Part shown: piece after piece, positions 43,901-53,148 of the stretch
How the letters are laid out: each line of letters begins with the position of its first letter
Numbering within the stretch: position 1 is the stretch's first letter
NCBI GenBank assembly: GCA_963781345.1
Contig: CAWAFQ010000013.1
Location: 310,001 to 374,000 of the forward strand
DNA length: 64,000 nt
Reading direction: 5' to 3'
Source: JBBRHQ01 sp963781345
GTDB lineage: Bacteria; Actinomycetota; Thermoleophilia; Solirubrobacterales; 70-9
Position numbers and translations under genes: made by a program
The notes under the pieces: generated by a model
The model's input: only the letters and a program-made list of their open reading frames with translations
The model's database searches: none
Told to the model about the DNA's origin: nothing

Positions 43901-46900
43901 TCAAGCAAACCGACGAGGTCGGGCTTGCACGCGGCCCTCCGAGTCCTCGACGGGGTGACACCGTCGCCGCCCTCCGCGACGCTCGAGCGGCACCTCGGGC
44001 GCTCGGCGCGGGCTCGCCTTCGGAGGGCGCTTCCGAGGGCGTGTCGGACTCGACCACCAGGGCGACGGCGCTGACGCGGTCGTCGTCGGCGATGTTCATC
44101 ACCTTGACCCCCTGAGTCGCCCGGCCCATCTGCGAGATGCCGCTTGACCGAGGTCCGCTGGACCATCCCGTTGACGGAGATGAACAACAGGTCCTGGTGC
44201 TCGCGGACGATCAGCGCGCCGGCGAGGCCGCCCTTCTTCTCGGTCAGCTTCGCGGTCAGCTTGCCCTTGGTGCCGCGGCCCTTGACCGGATACTCGGACA
44301 CGGGCGTGCGCTTGCCGTAGCCGTTCTCGGTGACGACGAACAGCTCGGTGTCGTCGCGGGCGATGTCCATCGCCAGGACCCGGTTCGTCACCTTGGCCGA
44401 GACGTTCATACCCTGGATCCCGCTGGTCGACGCGGCCCATCGACCGCACCATCTTCTCGCTGAAGCGCGAGGCCTGGCCGGAGTGGGAGACCATGAGGAT
44501 GTCGTCGTCGCCCGAGGTGAGGCGCACCTGGACCAGCTCGTCGCCGTCGCGCACCTTGATCGCGATGATCCCGTCGGCCTTGATCGGGGTGTTGTAGGCG
44601 AGGAACTCGGTCTTCTTGATCTGTCCCTTGGCGGTGGCAAAGACGAGGAACTTGTTCTCCTTGAAATCGCGGGTCGGAATCACCGCCATCACCTTCTCGC
44701 CTTCGCGCAGCGGCAGCAGGTTTACGAGCGCGCTCCCCTTTGCGGTGCGTGAGCCCTCCGGCAGCTCGTAGACCTTGAGCCGGTAGACCTTGCCGCGGTT
44801 GGTGAAGAAGAGCAGGAAGTCGTGGGTCGAGCAGATGTGGAGATGCTCGATGTAGTCGTCCTCCTTCATGTTCATCCCCATCACCCCGATGCCGCCGCGG
44901 TGCTGCTGGCGGTAGGTCGCCAGCGGCAGCCGCTTGACGTAACCGGAGGCGGTCAGCGAGATCACCATCTGCTGCTCGGCGATCATGTCCTCGACGTCGA
45001 TGTCGCCGCCGAAGTGCTGCAGCTCGGTGCGACGCTCGTCGCCGTAGGAGTCGGCAACCTCGACCAGCTCCTCCTTGACCAGGGCGAAGATCCGCGACTC
45101 GTCTCCGAGGATCGCGCGCAGCTCCGCGATCCGCTCGATCAGGTCGGCATGCTCGGCTCGGACCTTGTCGGACTCGAGCGCGGTCAGCCTCTGCAGCCGC
45201 ATGTCGAGGATCGCCTGCGCCTGCTCGCGCGAGAGCTCGAACTCCGAGATCAGCCCCTCGCGGGCGTCGTCTGGGTCGGAGGAGGCGCGGATCAGCTTGA
45301 TCACGGCGTCGAGATTGTCGAGCGCGATCAGCAGGCCCTCGAGGATGTGCGCTCGCGCCTCGGCCGGCGTAGCTGGTACTGCGGTGCGGCGGGTGACCAC
45401 CTCGCGCTGGTGATCGACGTAGTGGTGGATCATCTCGCGCAGCGACGAGCGTCTTCGGCACGCCGTCGACCAGGGCCACCATGTTGACCCCGAAGGTCGT
45501 CTGCATCTGCGTCCGCTTGTAGAGCTTGGTGAGCACGACGTTCGGGATCGCGTCGCGCTTGAGCTCGATCACGAGCCGCATCCCGGAGCGGTCCGACTCG
45601 TCGCGCAGGTCGGAGATCCTCGGTGAGCTTCTTGTCGCGGACGAGGTCGGCGATCTTCGTGATCAGACCCGCAGTCGCCGCCCTTCTTGACCATGAACGG
45701 GAGCTCGGTGACGATGATCGCCTCCTTGCCGCCCTTGAGCGGCTCGATGTGGGCGCGGGCGCGGACCTGGAGGCTGCCGCGGCCGGAGGCGTACGCGTCG
45801 CGGACACCGGCGGGATCGATGGTGCCGCCGCCGGGGAAGTCGGGCCCCTTGATGTGCTCCATCAGGCCGTCGAGGTCGATCTCGGGGTCGTCGATGTAGG
45901 CCTGACGGCGCCGATCGACCTCGCGCAGGTTGTGGGGCGGGATGTTCGTCGCCATACCGACAGCGATCCCCGAGGATCCGTTGACGAGCAGGTTCGGGAA
46001 GCGGACGGCAGGATCGAGCGGCTCGCGCTGGGACTCGTCGTAGTTGGGGTCGAAGTCGACGGTGTCGGCGTCGATGTCGCGCAGCATCTCGGTCGCGAGG
46101 CGCGCGAGGCGGGCCTCGGTGTTGTGGCTGACGAAGCCGTTGGTGAGGAACGAGTGGTCGTCGGTGTCGACGCGTGAGCGAGTACACCGCGCTGCGGGCC
46201 GGCGTCGGTCGACCGATTCGACCTCGGCGTAGTAGTAGTCGCCGCTGACCAGCGGCTTGACGACACTCGCGCACCTCCGGCGATTCGATCCGCTCGAGAA
46301 TCGCCGTGCCCCCGCTGCTCCCAGCGCTCGATCCGATCGACGTTGTGGCGCCTCAGCCAGTCACGGTCGGTCCAGCGCGAACCGCTCTCGGAGCGGATGT
46401 AGTCGGCGACGAACGGGACGTGGTCGTGGCTCATCGCGCGGCTCGCTCTGCCGGGATCGTGCGCGAGATCGCGCTCGAGCTTCGCTGCTTCGACGCCGAG
46501 GAAGCCGACCCGCCGGGCGAACAGGCGCGCGTCGCGGCGATTCGAGATCGACGACCTTGAGCTCGCCCTTGGCGATAACGGCAGAGACGGCGACGACCCC
46601 GAACTCGAGCAGCAGCAGCTGGACGTCGTTCGCGAGCTGCTCGCTGTAGGTCGAGTACGAGATCTGGATCGTGTTGCGCGGCAGCATCGACGAGGACCCG
46701 TCGCCGTCGAAGAGCGACTGCAGGAAGGCGCGCTTGAACTCGCCGCTGCCGCGCCCAGACGCATCTCGGGAACCGACTTGTCGTCGCTGCGCGCCGATGA
46801 GCTCGGCGAGCGGGCTTCGCCGCAGAGCGGCGAGATTGTGGATGTCGAGCTCGAAGAGCTCGCTGCCTGACGCGATCGTGCGGCTCGTAGACGTAACGGG

Positions 46901-47767
46901 CACCACCGACGACGTCGTCGTAGGCCCGAGCACGTCGATCGAAGTACTCGTGGTCGACGTTGTTGAAGCCGGCGCGCTCTCTCGCCGATCCAACCCTCGG
47001 CGACGAACGCGCCTGCGAGCAGTGCCAACGACGCTCCGCGACTTCAGGGCAGGGCCGGCGGGGCGGTCCATCCGCGCGATCAGCACTTGCTCGCCGGGTC
47101 TTATCTCCTCGAGCAGCTTCCAGAGGAGCAGCGGAACACCGGCCATGTCGACTAGGCAGAGGACGCGGGTGGTTGTGGGTCCCGATCAGCTCGTGACCCT
47201 TCGCGGTACGCATGCGAAGCGTCGGATGGTCGCCCGGAGTGGAAGAGCTTCGAGGCCCGGACGGGGCGACCGCGCCGATCGAGCACGTCGAGGTCGATGT
47301 CGGTTTCGGAATCCGACTTCGCGGCCGGCGCGATGTCGTCGATCCGCAGCGTCCCGCGCGGTCGTCTCAACCCGGGTGTCGCCGGCCACGCAGTAGCGCA
47401 TCGCCGCCGCCGGGTCGTCGTCGATCGAGCCGAAGTTGCCCTGTCCGTCGACGAGCGGGTAGCGCAAGGAGAAGTCCTGCGCCATCCGCACGAGCGTGTC
47501 GTAGATCGCTGAGTCGCCGTGGGGGTGGTACTTGCCCATCACCTCGCCGACGATGAAGGCGCGACTTGCGGTACGGACGCGGTTCGGCTGCAGTCCGAGG
47601 TCGTGCATCGCGTAGAGGACGCGGCGATGGACCGGCTTGAGACCGTCGCGGACGTCGGGCAGCGCGCGCGCCGACGATCACGCTCATCGCGTAATCGAGG
47701 TAGGAGCTGAGCGCATCTCCTGTCGAGCTCGCGGTCTTCGATCCGCCCGGTCAGGGCTCGGCGCCAT
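43901..47767 (-). CDS. gyrA: DNA gyrase subunit A, intein-containing, heavily frameshifted
   Basis: N-extein (47767-47393): AMSVIVG-RALPDVRDGLKP with RRVLYAMHDLGLQ, HPHGDSAIYDTLVRMAQDF, ending at catalytic MRY. Intein 47392-46121. C-extein resumes TEARL and includes PLDPAVRFPNLLVNGSSGI, ATNIPPHNLREV, the coiled-coil/AQAILDMRLQRLTALE region and the C-terminal beta-pinwheel with GSRTAKGSALVNLLPL and MGRATQGVKVMNI. A dozen or more one-base shifts are needed; the apparent stop is TGA 43901-43903. GyrA cuts and rejoins DNA with GyrB to introduce negative supercoils. As an essential gene it cannot really be this broken, so the shifts are attributed to sequence quality. gyrB is 38 bases upstream. 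Confidence 0.92.
46121..47392 (-). other. GyrA intein with LAGLIDADG homing endonuclease
   Basis: About 424 codons inserted between Tyr and Thr of MRY|TEAR, the same site as mycobacterial GyrA inteins. Block A starts with Cys (CVAGDTRVET); block B is ELIGTHNHP, with the Thr-x-x-His needed for the first acyl shift; then VPLLLWKLLEEIRPGEQVLI. Endonuclease motifs: LLAGAFVAEGWIGE (about 46990-47028) and AFLQSLFDGDGSSSMLPRN (about 46680-46740), with further DOD-type segments (IQISYSTYSEQLANDVQLLL). The end is AVYSLR...FVSHN followed by Thr. All splicing residues (Cys1, His-Asn end, Thr+1) are present. Internal frame shifts match those of the rest of gyrA. Confidence 0.9.
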
Positions 47768-47805
47768 CTAGTTCCCGACCTTGGGGACCAGCGCCAGCGT
47801 CCTGA

Positions 47806-50234
47806 CTACACATCGAGATTCGTCACGTCCTTCGCGTTGGTGCTCGATGAACCGCGCCGGGGCTCGACCTGGTCCCCCATCAGCATCGAGAAGATCCGGT
47901 CGGCCGCCGCCGCGTCCTCGATCGTCACCCTCATGCAGCGTCCGAGACGCCGGGTCCATCGTCGTCTCGCGCAGCTGCTCGGCGTTCATCTCGCCGAGGC
48001 CCTTGAAGCGGGTGCAGCGGGACGCCCTGCTGCGCGAGCTCGAGCACCGCGCGGCGCAGCTCGACGAACGACACCACCTCCGCGCTCGATCCTCGCCGAG
48101 CGGCACCGCCAACGGCGGGCCGCCCACCTGCTTGAGCAGCGTCGGCGTGGACGTCGGCGAGCGGCGGTACTCGGTCGGGGCAGAGCGCCGCGCGGGAGCA
48201 GGTGTGGTAGCGGGCCAGTCCGGATCGCCGGTGGATCGCCTTGACGACCAGCTCGGCTCCCTCGGCCCATCAGCTCGGTCTCGTACGGCTCGGCAGCCGG
48301 GCGTCGATCGCCAGCGACTCGCGGACGCCCGCGATCGTCGCCACCCCCTTGTCGAGGATCTGCGACTCCTCCAGGAAGCGGATCGATCGGCACCGAACTC
48401 CGCCTGCAGCGAGGAGCCCCAGCCCTCGTACTCCTTCGCCCTGCGCACGTAGCTTTGCCAGCGGCTCTGGGTCAGCTTCGTCGTCTTGCCGTTGGCGATC
48501 GGTGAGCCTGAAGTCCTCGATGCGGTCGCGCAGCAGCAGCTCCTCGAGCTCGGACTCGCGCTCGAGGTAGGTCTCCTGGTTTCCCTGCTTGACCTTGTAG
48601 AGGGGCGGTTTGGCGATGTAGACGAAGCCGGCGTCGATCAGCGGCTGCATCTGCCGGTAGAGGAAGGTGAGGACGAGGGTGCGGATGTGCGCCCCGTCGA
48701 CGTCGGCGTCGGTCGCCATCACGATCTTGTGGTAGCGGGCGTCCTCGAGCTTGAACTCGTCGTGGACGCCGGTGCCGATCGCCGTGATCAGCGCCTGGAT
48801 CTCGGTGTTGGCGAGAACCTTGTCGATCCGGCTCTTCTCGACGTTGATGATCTTGCCGCGAAGTGGCAGCACCGCCTGGGTCGAGCGGTCGCGGGCCTGC
48901 TTGGCGGACCCGCCGGCCGAATCACCCTCGACCACGAAGATCTCGGCGAGGCTCGGGTCCTTGACCGTGCAATCCGCGAGCTTGCCTGGCAGCGTCGAGT
49001 TCTCCAGCGCCGACTTGCGGCTGAGGTCGCGGGCCTTGCGGGCGGCGGAACGGGCGCGGGCGGCCTCGACTGCCTTGATGATGATCCGCTTCGCCTCGCC
49101 GGGGTTCTCCTCCAGGAACTCCCCCAGCTTGCGGTTGACCGCCTCCTTGACCAGGCCCTCGATCGGCGGGTTGCCGAGCTTCGTCTTCGTCTGCCCCTCG
49201 AACTGGGGATCGTGGAGCTTGACCGAGATCACCGCCGTCAACCCCTCGCGCACGTCCTCCCCGGCGAGGTTCTCGTCCTTCTCCTTGAGCACGCCCTTGG
49301 CGCGCGCGTAGGCGTTGAGGGTCCGCGTCAGGGCGGAGCGGAAACCGGAGAGGTGAGCGCCCCCCTCGTGGGTGTTGATGTTGTTGGCGAAGGTGAAGAT
49401 GGACTCCTGATACGAGGTGTTCCACTGCATCGCCACCTCGACCTGGCCCTCATCCGCCTCGCTGTCGAAGAAGATCACCTTGCGGTGGAGCTCGTCCTTG
49501 TTCTCGTTCAGGTGGCGGACGAAGTCCTCGATCCCGCCCTCGTAGCGGAAGCTGACGCTGTTCGTCTCCCCGCGCTCGTCGACCAGGTCGATCCTGAGCC
49601 CGCGGGTCAGGAACGCTGTCTCGCGCAGGCGCTCGGCCAGGGTCGTGAAGTCGAACCCGATCTCCTCGAAGATCTCGAGATCCGGGAGGAAGGTGATGCT
49701 CGTTCCCGTCTTCTTGGTCGCCGCGCCCTCTTCGAGGTCCGCCTGCGGCGTGCCCCGCTCGTATTCCTGCGTCCAGACGTGCCCGTCACGTGAGACCTCG
49801 AGGTGGAGGCGCTCAGAGAGAGCGTTGACAACGGAGACGCCGACGCCGTGGAGGCCGCCCGAGACCTTGTATCCGCCGCCGTCGCCGAACTTGCCGCCCG
49901 CGTGGAGCGTGGTGAGGACGACCTCCGCCGCCGGTCGTTTCTCCTTCACGTGCATGTCGACCGGGATTCCGCGACCGTCATCGGCCACGGTGCAGCTGTT
50001 GTCCGGGTGCAGGGTCACCTCAACCGCATCGCAGTGGCCGGCAATCGCCTCGTCGACCGAGTTGTCGACGACCTCGTAGACAAGGTGATGGAGTCCCCGC
50101 GGACCGGTCGAGCCGATGTACATGCCGGGACGTTTGCGCACCGCCTCGAGACCCTCGAGGACGGTGATATCGGTGGCGTCATACGAGCTGGTGCCGGTCT
50201 TGGTCACCGACGCCCTGCTCTTCTTCTCAGGCAA
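47806..50234 (-). CDS. gyrB: DNA gyrase subunit B with extra C-terminal insert (frameshifted after codon 575)
   Basis: Clean from TTG 50234 through the ATPase (EVVDNSVDEAIAG, TVADDGRGIPV, GGKFGDGGGYKVSGGLHGVG), transducer (NNINTHEGGAHLSGF) and TOPRIM (EIFVVEGDSAGGSAKQA, PLRGKIINVEKS, MATDADVDGAHIRTL) domains. After RIEDFRLT near 48500 several shifts are needed to pass an insert of about 150 residues (SRWQSYVRRAKEYEGWGSSL, LLKQVGGPPLAVPLGEDRA) before the conserved RFKGLGEMNAEQLRETTMDP and FSMLMGDQVEPR, ending TAG 47806-47808. The insert lengthens GyrB to about 800 residues, as in enterobacterial GyrB, though sequence similarity of the insert is not claimed. SD GGAAGGG precedes the TTG. Confidence 0.93.
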
Positions 50235-50248
50235 TTAGTCCCTTCCGG

Positions 50249-50257
50249 TTATCCACA
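50249..50257 (+). promoter_or_regulatory. consensus DnaA box TTATCCACA
   Basis: Exact match to the high-affinity DnaA box, 15 bases upstream of the gyrB start codon, between the terminator-like hairpin and the SD. Confidence 0.7.
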
Positions 50258-50258
50258 G

Positions 50259-50310
50259 AAAACCCCGACCGCCCAGCACTCCCGTAGAGGTGTGTGACGC
50301 GGGGTCGGGG
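50259..50310 (-). terminator. terminator-like hairpin upstream of gyrB
   Basis: Arms CCCCGACC and GGTCGGGG (50303-50310 and 50263-50270) with a 32-base loop, followed on the minus strand by TTTT (50259-50262). It could end the recF-dciA transcript or attenuate gyrB, since fewer than 30 bases remain before the gyrB start codon. Confidence 0.45.
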
Positions 50311-50499
50311 TGGTCGATCAAGTTGACATAAAGGATACCAGCCCGCCCCCTCGGAACGGCTGCACCTTAATCACAAAATACCTGCAATTGACGGATAAAA
50401 TGGAAGGGAGACCAACAACTTTGGCCGGTTTCGCAGAAATGTCTTGCACGGGCGACCCCGAGAGCGCCCTCTCTGCCGCTGGCTGGCTGGCCAACCGGG

Positions 50500-50787
50500 C
50501 TAGGTTTCGAAGCGCAGTCCCAACGGAGCGGCCTCACCGAGGCGCTCGCGGAGCTTGGTCAGCAGCTCCGTCCCCATCATCTCCAGCTCCTGGGCCCAGA
50601 CGGCGCTCTCACAGCGGACCGTGATCTCTCCCCGTCGCTCGGCGACAGGCTCCGCGGCCGCAGCGATGGCGGCACCCACAACCTCCAGCCAAACGGCCTG
50701 CGTCGCCGCAAGCGGTGTCTGCGGCGCGGCGCGGTCGCGGGCGACGCGAAGCGCCTCGGAAGCCGGTCTCGGCGCGATCCGGCCCAT
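50500..50787 (-). CDS. dciA: DciA/DUF721 family helicase-loader protein
   Basis: 95 residues of the DUF721 domain: VWLEVVGAAIAAAAEPVAER, then ITVRCESAVWAQELEMMGTELLTKLRE, with the tryptophan and KH-like fold typical of DciA, which helps load the replicative helicase DnaB. Actinobacterial members sit between recF and gyrB exactly as here. The ATG overlaps the recF stop. Shorter than mycobacterial homologues (about 180 residues), keeping only the core domain. Confidence 0.85.
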   Translation of the reverse strand: MGRIAPRPASEALRVARDRAAPQTPLAATQAVWLEVVGAAIAAAAEPVAERRGEITVRCESAVWAQELEMMGTELLTKLRERLGEAAPLGLRFET

Positions 50788-51884
50788 CAGGCCGCCGCCG
50801 CCCGCGGGCGTCTCGCCGCGGCCGGCATCCAGAGCGCCGTGGCGCGAAGGCGTGCAGGCACCGACGCCTCCTCGGTTGCCGTCAGAAGAGCCTGGCCATC
50901 GCTCTCGAGCCGGGTCGAGAGCCGTTCGCGGCGCGTTCCGTCGAGTTCACTCATGACATCGTCGAGGAGCATCAGCGGTGGCGATCCCCGGGAGCGCAGA
51001 AGCGACTCGCGCTCGGCGAAGAGAAGGGCCAGCAGCGCCAGGCGCTGCTGGCCCTGCGAGCCATATCGGCGCAACAGGCGCCCGTCGAGGCAGATACGGA
51101 TCTCGTCCAGGTGAGGGCCCCACGATGTGCGGCCGAGCCCCAGGTCCCCCTGGCGGCGCTCGGCGAGACCGCTGCGCAGCTCAGCCGCGCTTCCCTCAGC
51201 CCGCGGCGCGTAGGCGAGCGAGGCCTCGGAGTCGAAACCGAGGTCTGCGGCGGCCTCGGTGAAGAAGGGGGAGACCTCGGCGATCGCCTCCGCTCGCGAG
51301 GCGATCAGCGGTGCCGCGGCCTCGGCCACCGCAGCGTCCCAGGAGTCAAGGTCTGCCTCCGCCCCACGGCCGCTGGCAACCCTCTGTAGGAGAGCGTTGC
51401 GCTGGGCGAGGGCCTGGCCGTAGCGCTGGCGCAAGCCTGCGCGTGAGGGCCAGCGGGCGCTGGCGAAGAGATCCAGGTGCGCCCTGCGCTCGGCCGGCGG
51501 GCCCTTGACGAGGGCGAGGCGGTCGGGGGCGAAGACCGCGACCGGTGGCCGATTGCGGGCGGCGGTCACGGAGTCGACCGCGCTGCCGTCGAGGAGATGC
51601 CGACGTCCCTCTGCGCGGCTCACGGACGCAAGGAAGTGGCGCTCTGCGCCGTCATCGTCGACAACCGTTGCCTGCGCACGGCCGATCGCGCCCGAGAAGG
51701 GGATCAGCTCGCGGCGGTCCGAGGTGCGAAAGGAGCGGCCGGTGAGCGCGAAATAGAGCGCCTCGAGGAGGTTCGTCTTGCCAGAGCCGTTCTCGCCGAG
51801 GATCGCGGTGATGCCATCGCTGAGCTCCACCTCGACCGCAGCGAGGCTCCTCAGCGGGCGGGCGGATACAGCGCTGACCAGCAT
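50787..51884 (-). CDS. recF: DNA replication/repair protein RecF
   Basis: 365 residues. Walker A in ILGENGSGKTNLLEALYFAL, DRLALVKGPPAERRAHLDLFA, ABC signature region GSQGQQRLALLALLFAE (Ser/Gln-Gly-Gln-Gln) and Walker B in LMLLDDVMSELDGTRRERL. RecF loads RecA at stalled forks through RecOR. Begins MLVSAVSARPLRSLAAVEVEL, the normal start, 7 bases after the dnaN stop. Confidence 0.95.
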   Translation of the reverse strand: MLVSAVSARPLRSLAAVEVELSDGITAILGENGSGKTNLLEALYFALTGRSFRTSDRRELIPFSGAIGRAQATVVDDDGAERHFLASVSRAEGRRHLLDGSAVDSVTAARNRPPVAVFAPDRLALVKGPPAERRAHLDLFASARWPSRAGLRQRYGQALAQRNALLQRVASGRGAEADLDSWDAAVAEAAAPLIASRAEAIAEVSPFFTEAAADLGFDSEASLAYAPRAEGSAAELRSGLAERRQGDLGLGRTSWGPHLDEIRICLDGRLLRRYGSQGQQRLALLALLFAERESLLRSRGSPPLMLLDDVMSELDGTRRERLSTRLESDGQALLTATEEASVPARLRATALWMPAAARRPRAAAA

Positions 51885-51890
51885 CGCGCC

Positions 51891-52997
51891 TCAGACGTTG
51901 AGGCGAATCGGCATCACCAGGTAGCGGAAGTCGTCGTTGTCGACCGGCTGCAACAACCCCGGCCGCAGCGGCGAGATCAGCCGCAGCAGCACCTCGTCAC
52001 CCTCGACGCTGTCGATCCCGTCCTTGAGAAACTCAGGGTTGAAACCGATCTCGAGCGGCTCTCCCTCGAATGCCGCCGGCATCGACTCGCGCGCGTCGCC
52101 GACCTCCGGCGTCTCTGCGGAGATCGTCAGCTCACCAGGCGACAGGGCGAGTTTCAGCGGCGCGTTGCGTTGCGCCAACTGGCTCACCCGGCGCGTCACC
52201 TCATAGAACTCCTTGCGCGGGAGGCGGACGTCGTGCTCATAGGACTCCGGCAGCAGCTGCTTGTAGTTGGGGAACTGGCCGTCGATGAGCCGCGTGTTGA
52301 GAATCACGGTGCCGGCTCTGAAGACGGCCTGGTTTTGCAACAGCGATACCTCTGCGGTCTCCTCGGAACCCGCAGAGAGAATGCGGCCCAACTCGCGCAG
52401 GGCCCGAGCCGGGATGTTCGCCTCGAGGTCCCCGCCGATCCCGCCCTCGACCTCGGTGCGGCGGAAGGCGAGGCGGTAGGAGTCGGTTGCGACCATCGTC
52501 ATCTCGTTGCCCGATGCGCTGACGAAGACGCCGGTGAGCACCGGGCGCATGTCGTCACGGGAGGCGGCTCGGGCCACCACCTCGACGGTCTCGGTCAGCG
52601 CTGGCGCCGGGATCCGCAGCGGTTCGCCCTCGGGTTGGGGAAAGGCGGGGAAATCGTCTGCTGGGAGGGTTCTCAGGTGGAAGCTCGAGCCGCCACAGGT
52701 GATCTCGACGTCGCGCTCGGAGCTGCGCGGCTCGATCTCGACCACCTCGCCGGCGAGCGAGCGCGATACCTCGGAGAGCAGGCGCCCGGGAAGCAGGAAC
52801 TCACCCTGACCATCAACCTCAGCCTCGAGCGCTGTCTCGATTCCCATCTCGAGGTCGGTCGCACGCAGAGTCACCCCCTCGGGGCCGGCCGCGAGATGGA
52901 CACCGCTCAGCGATTGGGTCGCGGCGCGATTGGATGCAACCCGGGAGACAACCGCGAGCTTGTCGACCAGTTCCTGCCGTTTCGTTGAGAGCTTCAA
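51891..52997 (-). CDS. dnaN: DNA polymerase III beta subunit (sliding clamp)
   Basis: 368 residues, three clamp domains. MKLSTKRQELVDKLAVVSRVAS, LSGVHLAAGPEGVTLRATDLEMGIE, RPVLTGVFVSASGNEMTMVATDSYRLAFRR, FPNYKQLLPESYEHDVRL and the C-terminal YLVMPIRL, with partner-binding pocket residues near Met-Pro-Ile-Arg. Confers processivity on replicative polymerase. ATG 52997; separated from dnaA by 151 bases that probably contain origin elements. Confidence 0.97.
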   Translation of the reverse strand: MKLSTKRQELVDKLAVVSRVASNRAATQSLSGVHLAAGPEGVTLRATDLEMGIETALEAEVDGQGEFLLPGRLLSEVSRSLAGEVVEIEPRSSERDVEITCGGSSFHLRTLPADDFPAFPQPEGEPLRIPAPALTETVEVVARAASRDDMRPVLTGVFVSASGNEMTMVATDSYRLAFRRTEVEGGIGGDLEANIPARALRELGRILSAGSEETAEVSLLQNQAVFRAGTVILNTRLIDGQFPNYKQLLPESYEHDVRLPRKEFYEVTRRVSQLAQRNAPLKLALSPGELTISAETPEVGDARESMPAAFEGEPLEIGFNPEFLKDGIDSVEGDEVLLRLISPLRPGLLQPVDNDDFRYLVMPIRLNV

Positions 52998-53148
52998 GTC
53001 ACCAATGCCTTATTGAGTTGGGTTAGGGGTTGTGGAATGTGGGTCGCCAGAGCGCGATTCCGCATTGCAGAGCGCCTGTCGGCCTGTGGAGCAGCCTGTG
53101 GGCGCGACGACTGATTCTTACAGCAGTGGCGGCTGTCACCCACCGCGC
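52998..53148. other. candidate oriC segment between dnaA and dnaN
   Basis: Four TGTGG-type sequences on the plus strand resemble inverted DnaA boxes: TGTGGAATG (53031), TGTGGAGCA (53085), TGTGGGCGC (53097) and TGTGGATTG (53157, just inside dnaA). None is exact. No strong AT-rich unwinding element is obvious, although 53000-53040 is AT-leaning. Confidence 0.45.

Larger units (their letters stand above)
50235..50499. promoter_or_regulatory. gyrB leader / dciA-gyrB spacer with AT-rich block
   Basis: 265 bases, the largest non-coding gap of the origin arm. It contains a consensus DnaA box (50249-50257), a near-match TTAATCACA (50367-50375, one mismatch to TTATNCACA), an AT-rich stretch at about 50366-50402 that stands out in this GC-rich window, and a terminator-like hairpin next to gyrB. 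Promoter hexamers are not clear on the minus strand. Confidence 0.55.

Noticed and set aside
43901..47767. gyrA as a true pseudogene
   Set aside because: All fragments are well conserved and no other gyrA is visible; clustered indels fit sequence error better.
49780..49795. Second parS site at TCACGTGA within gyrB
   Set aside because: Only the central palindrome matches; the outer GTTT/AAAC arms are missing.
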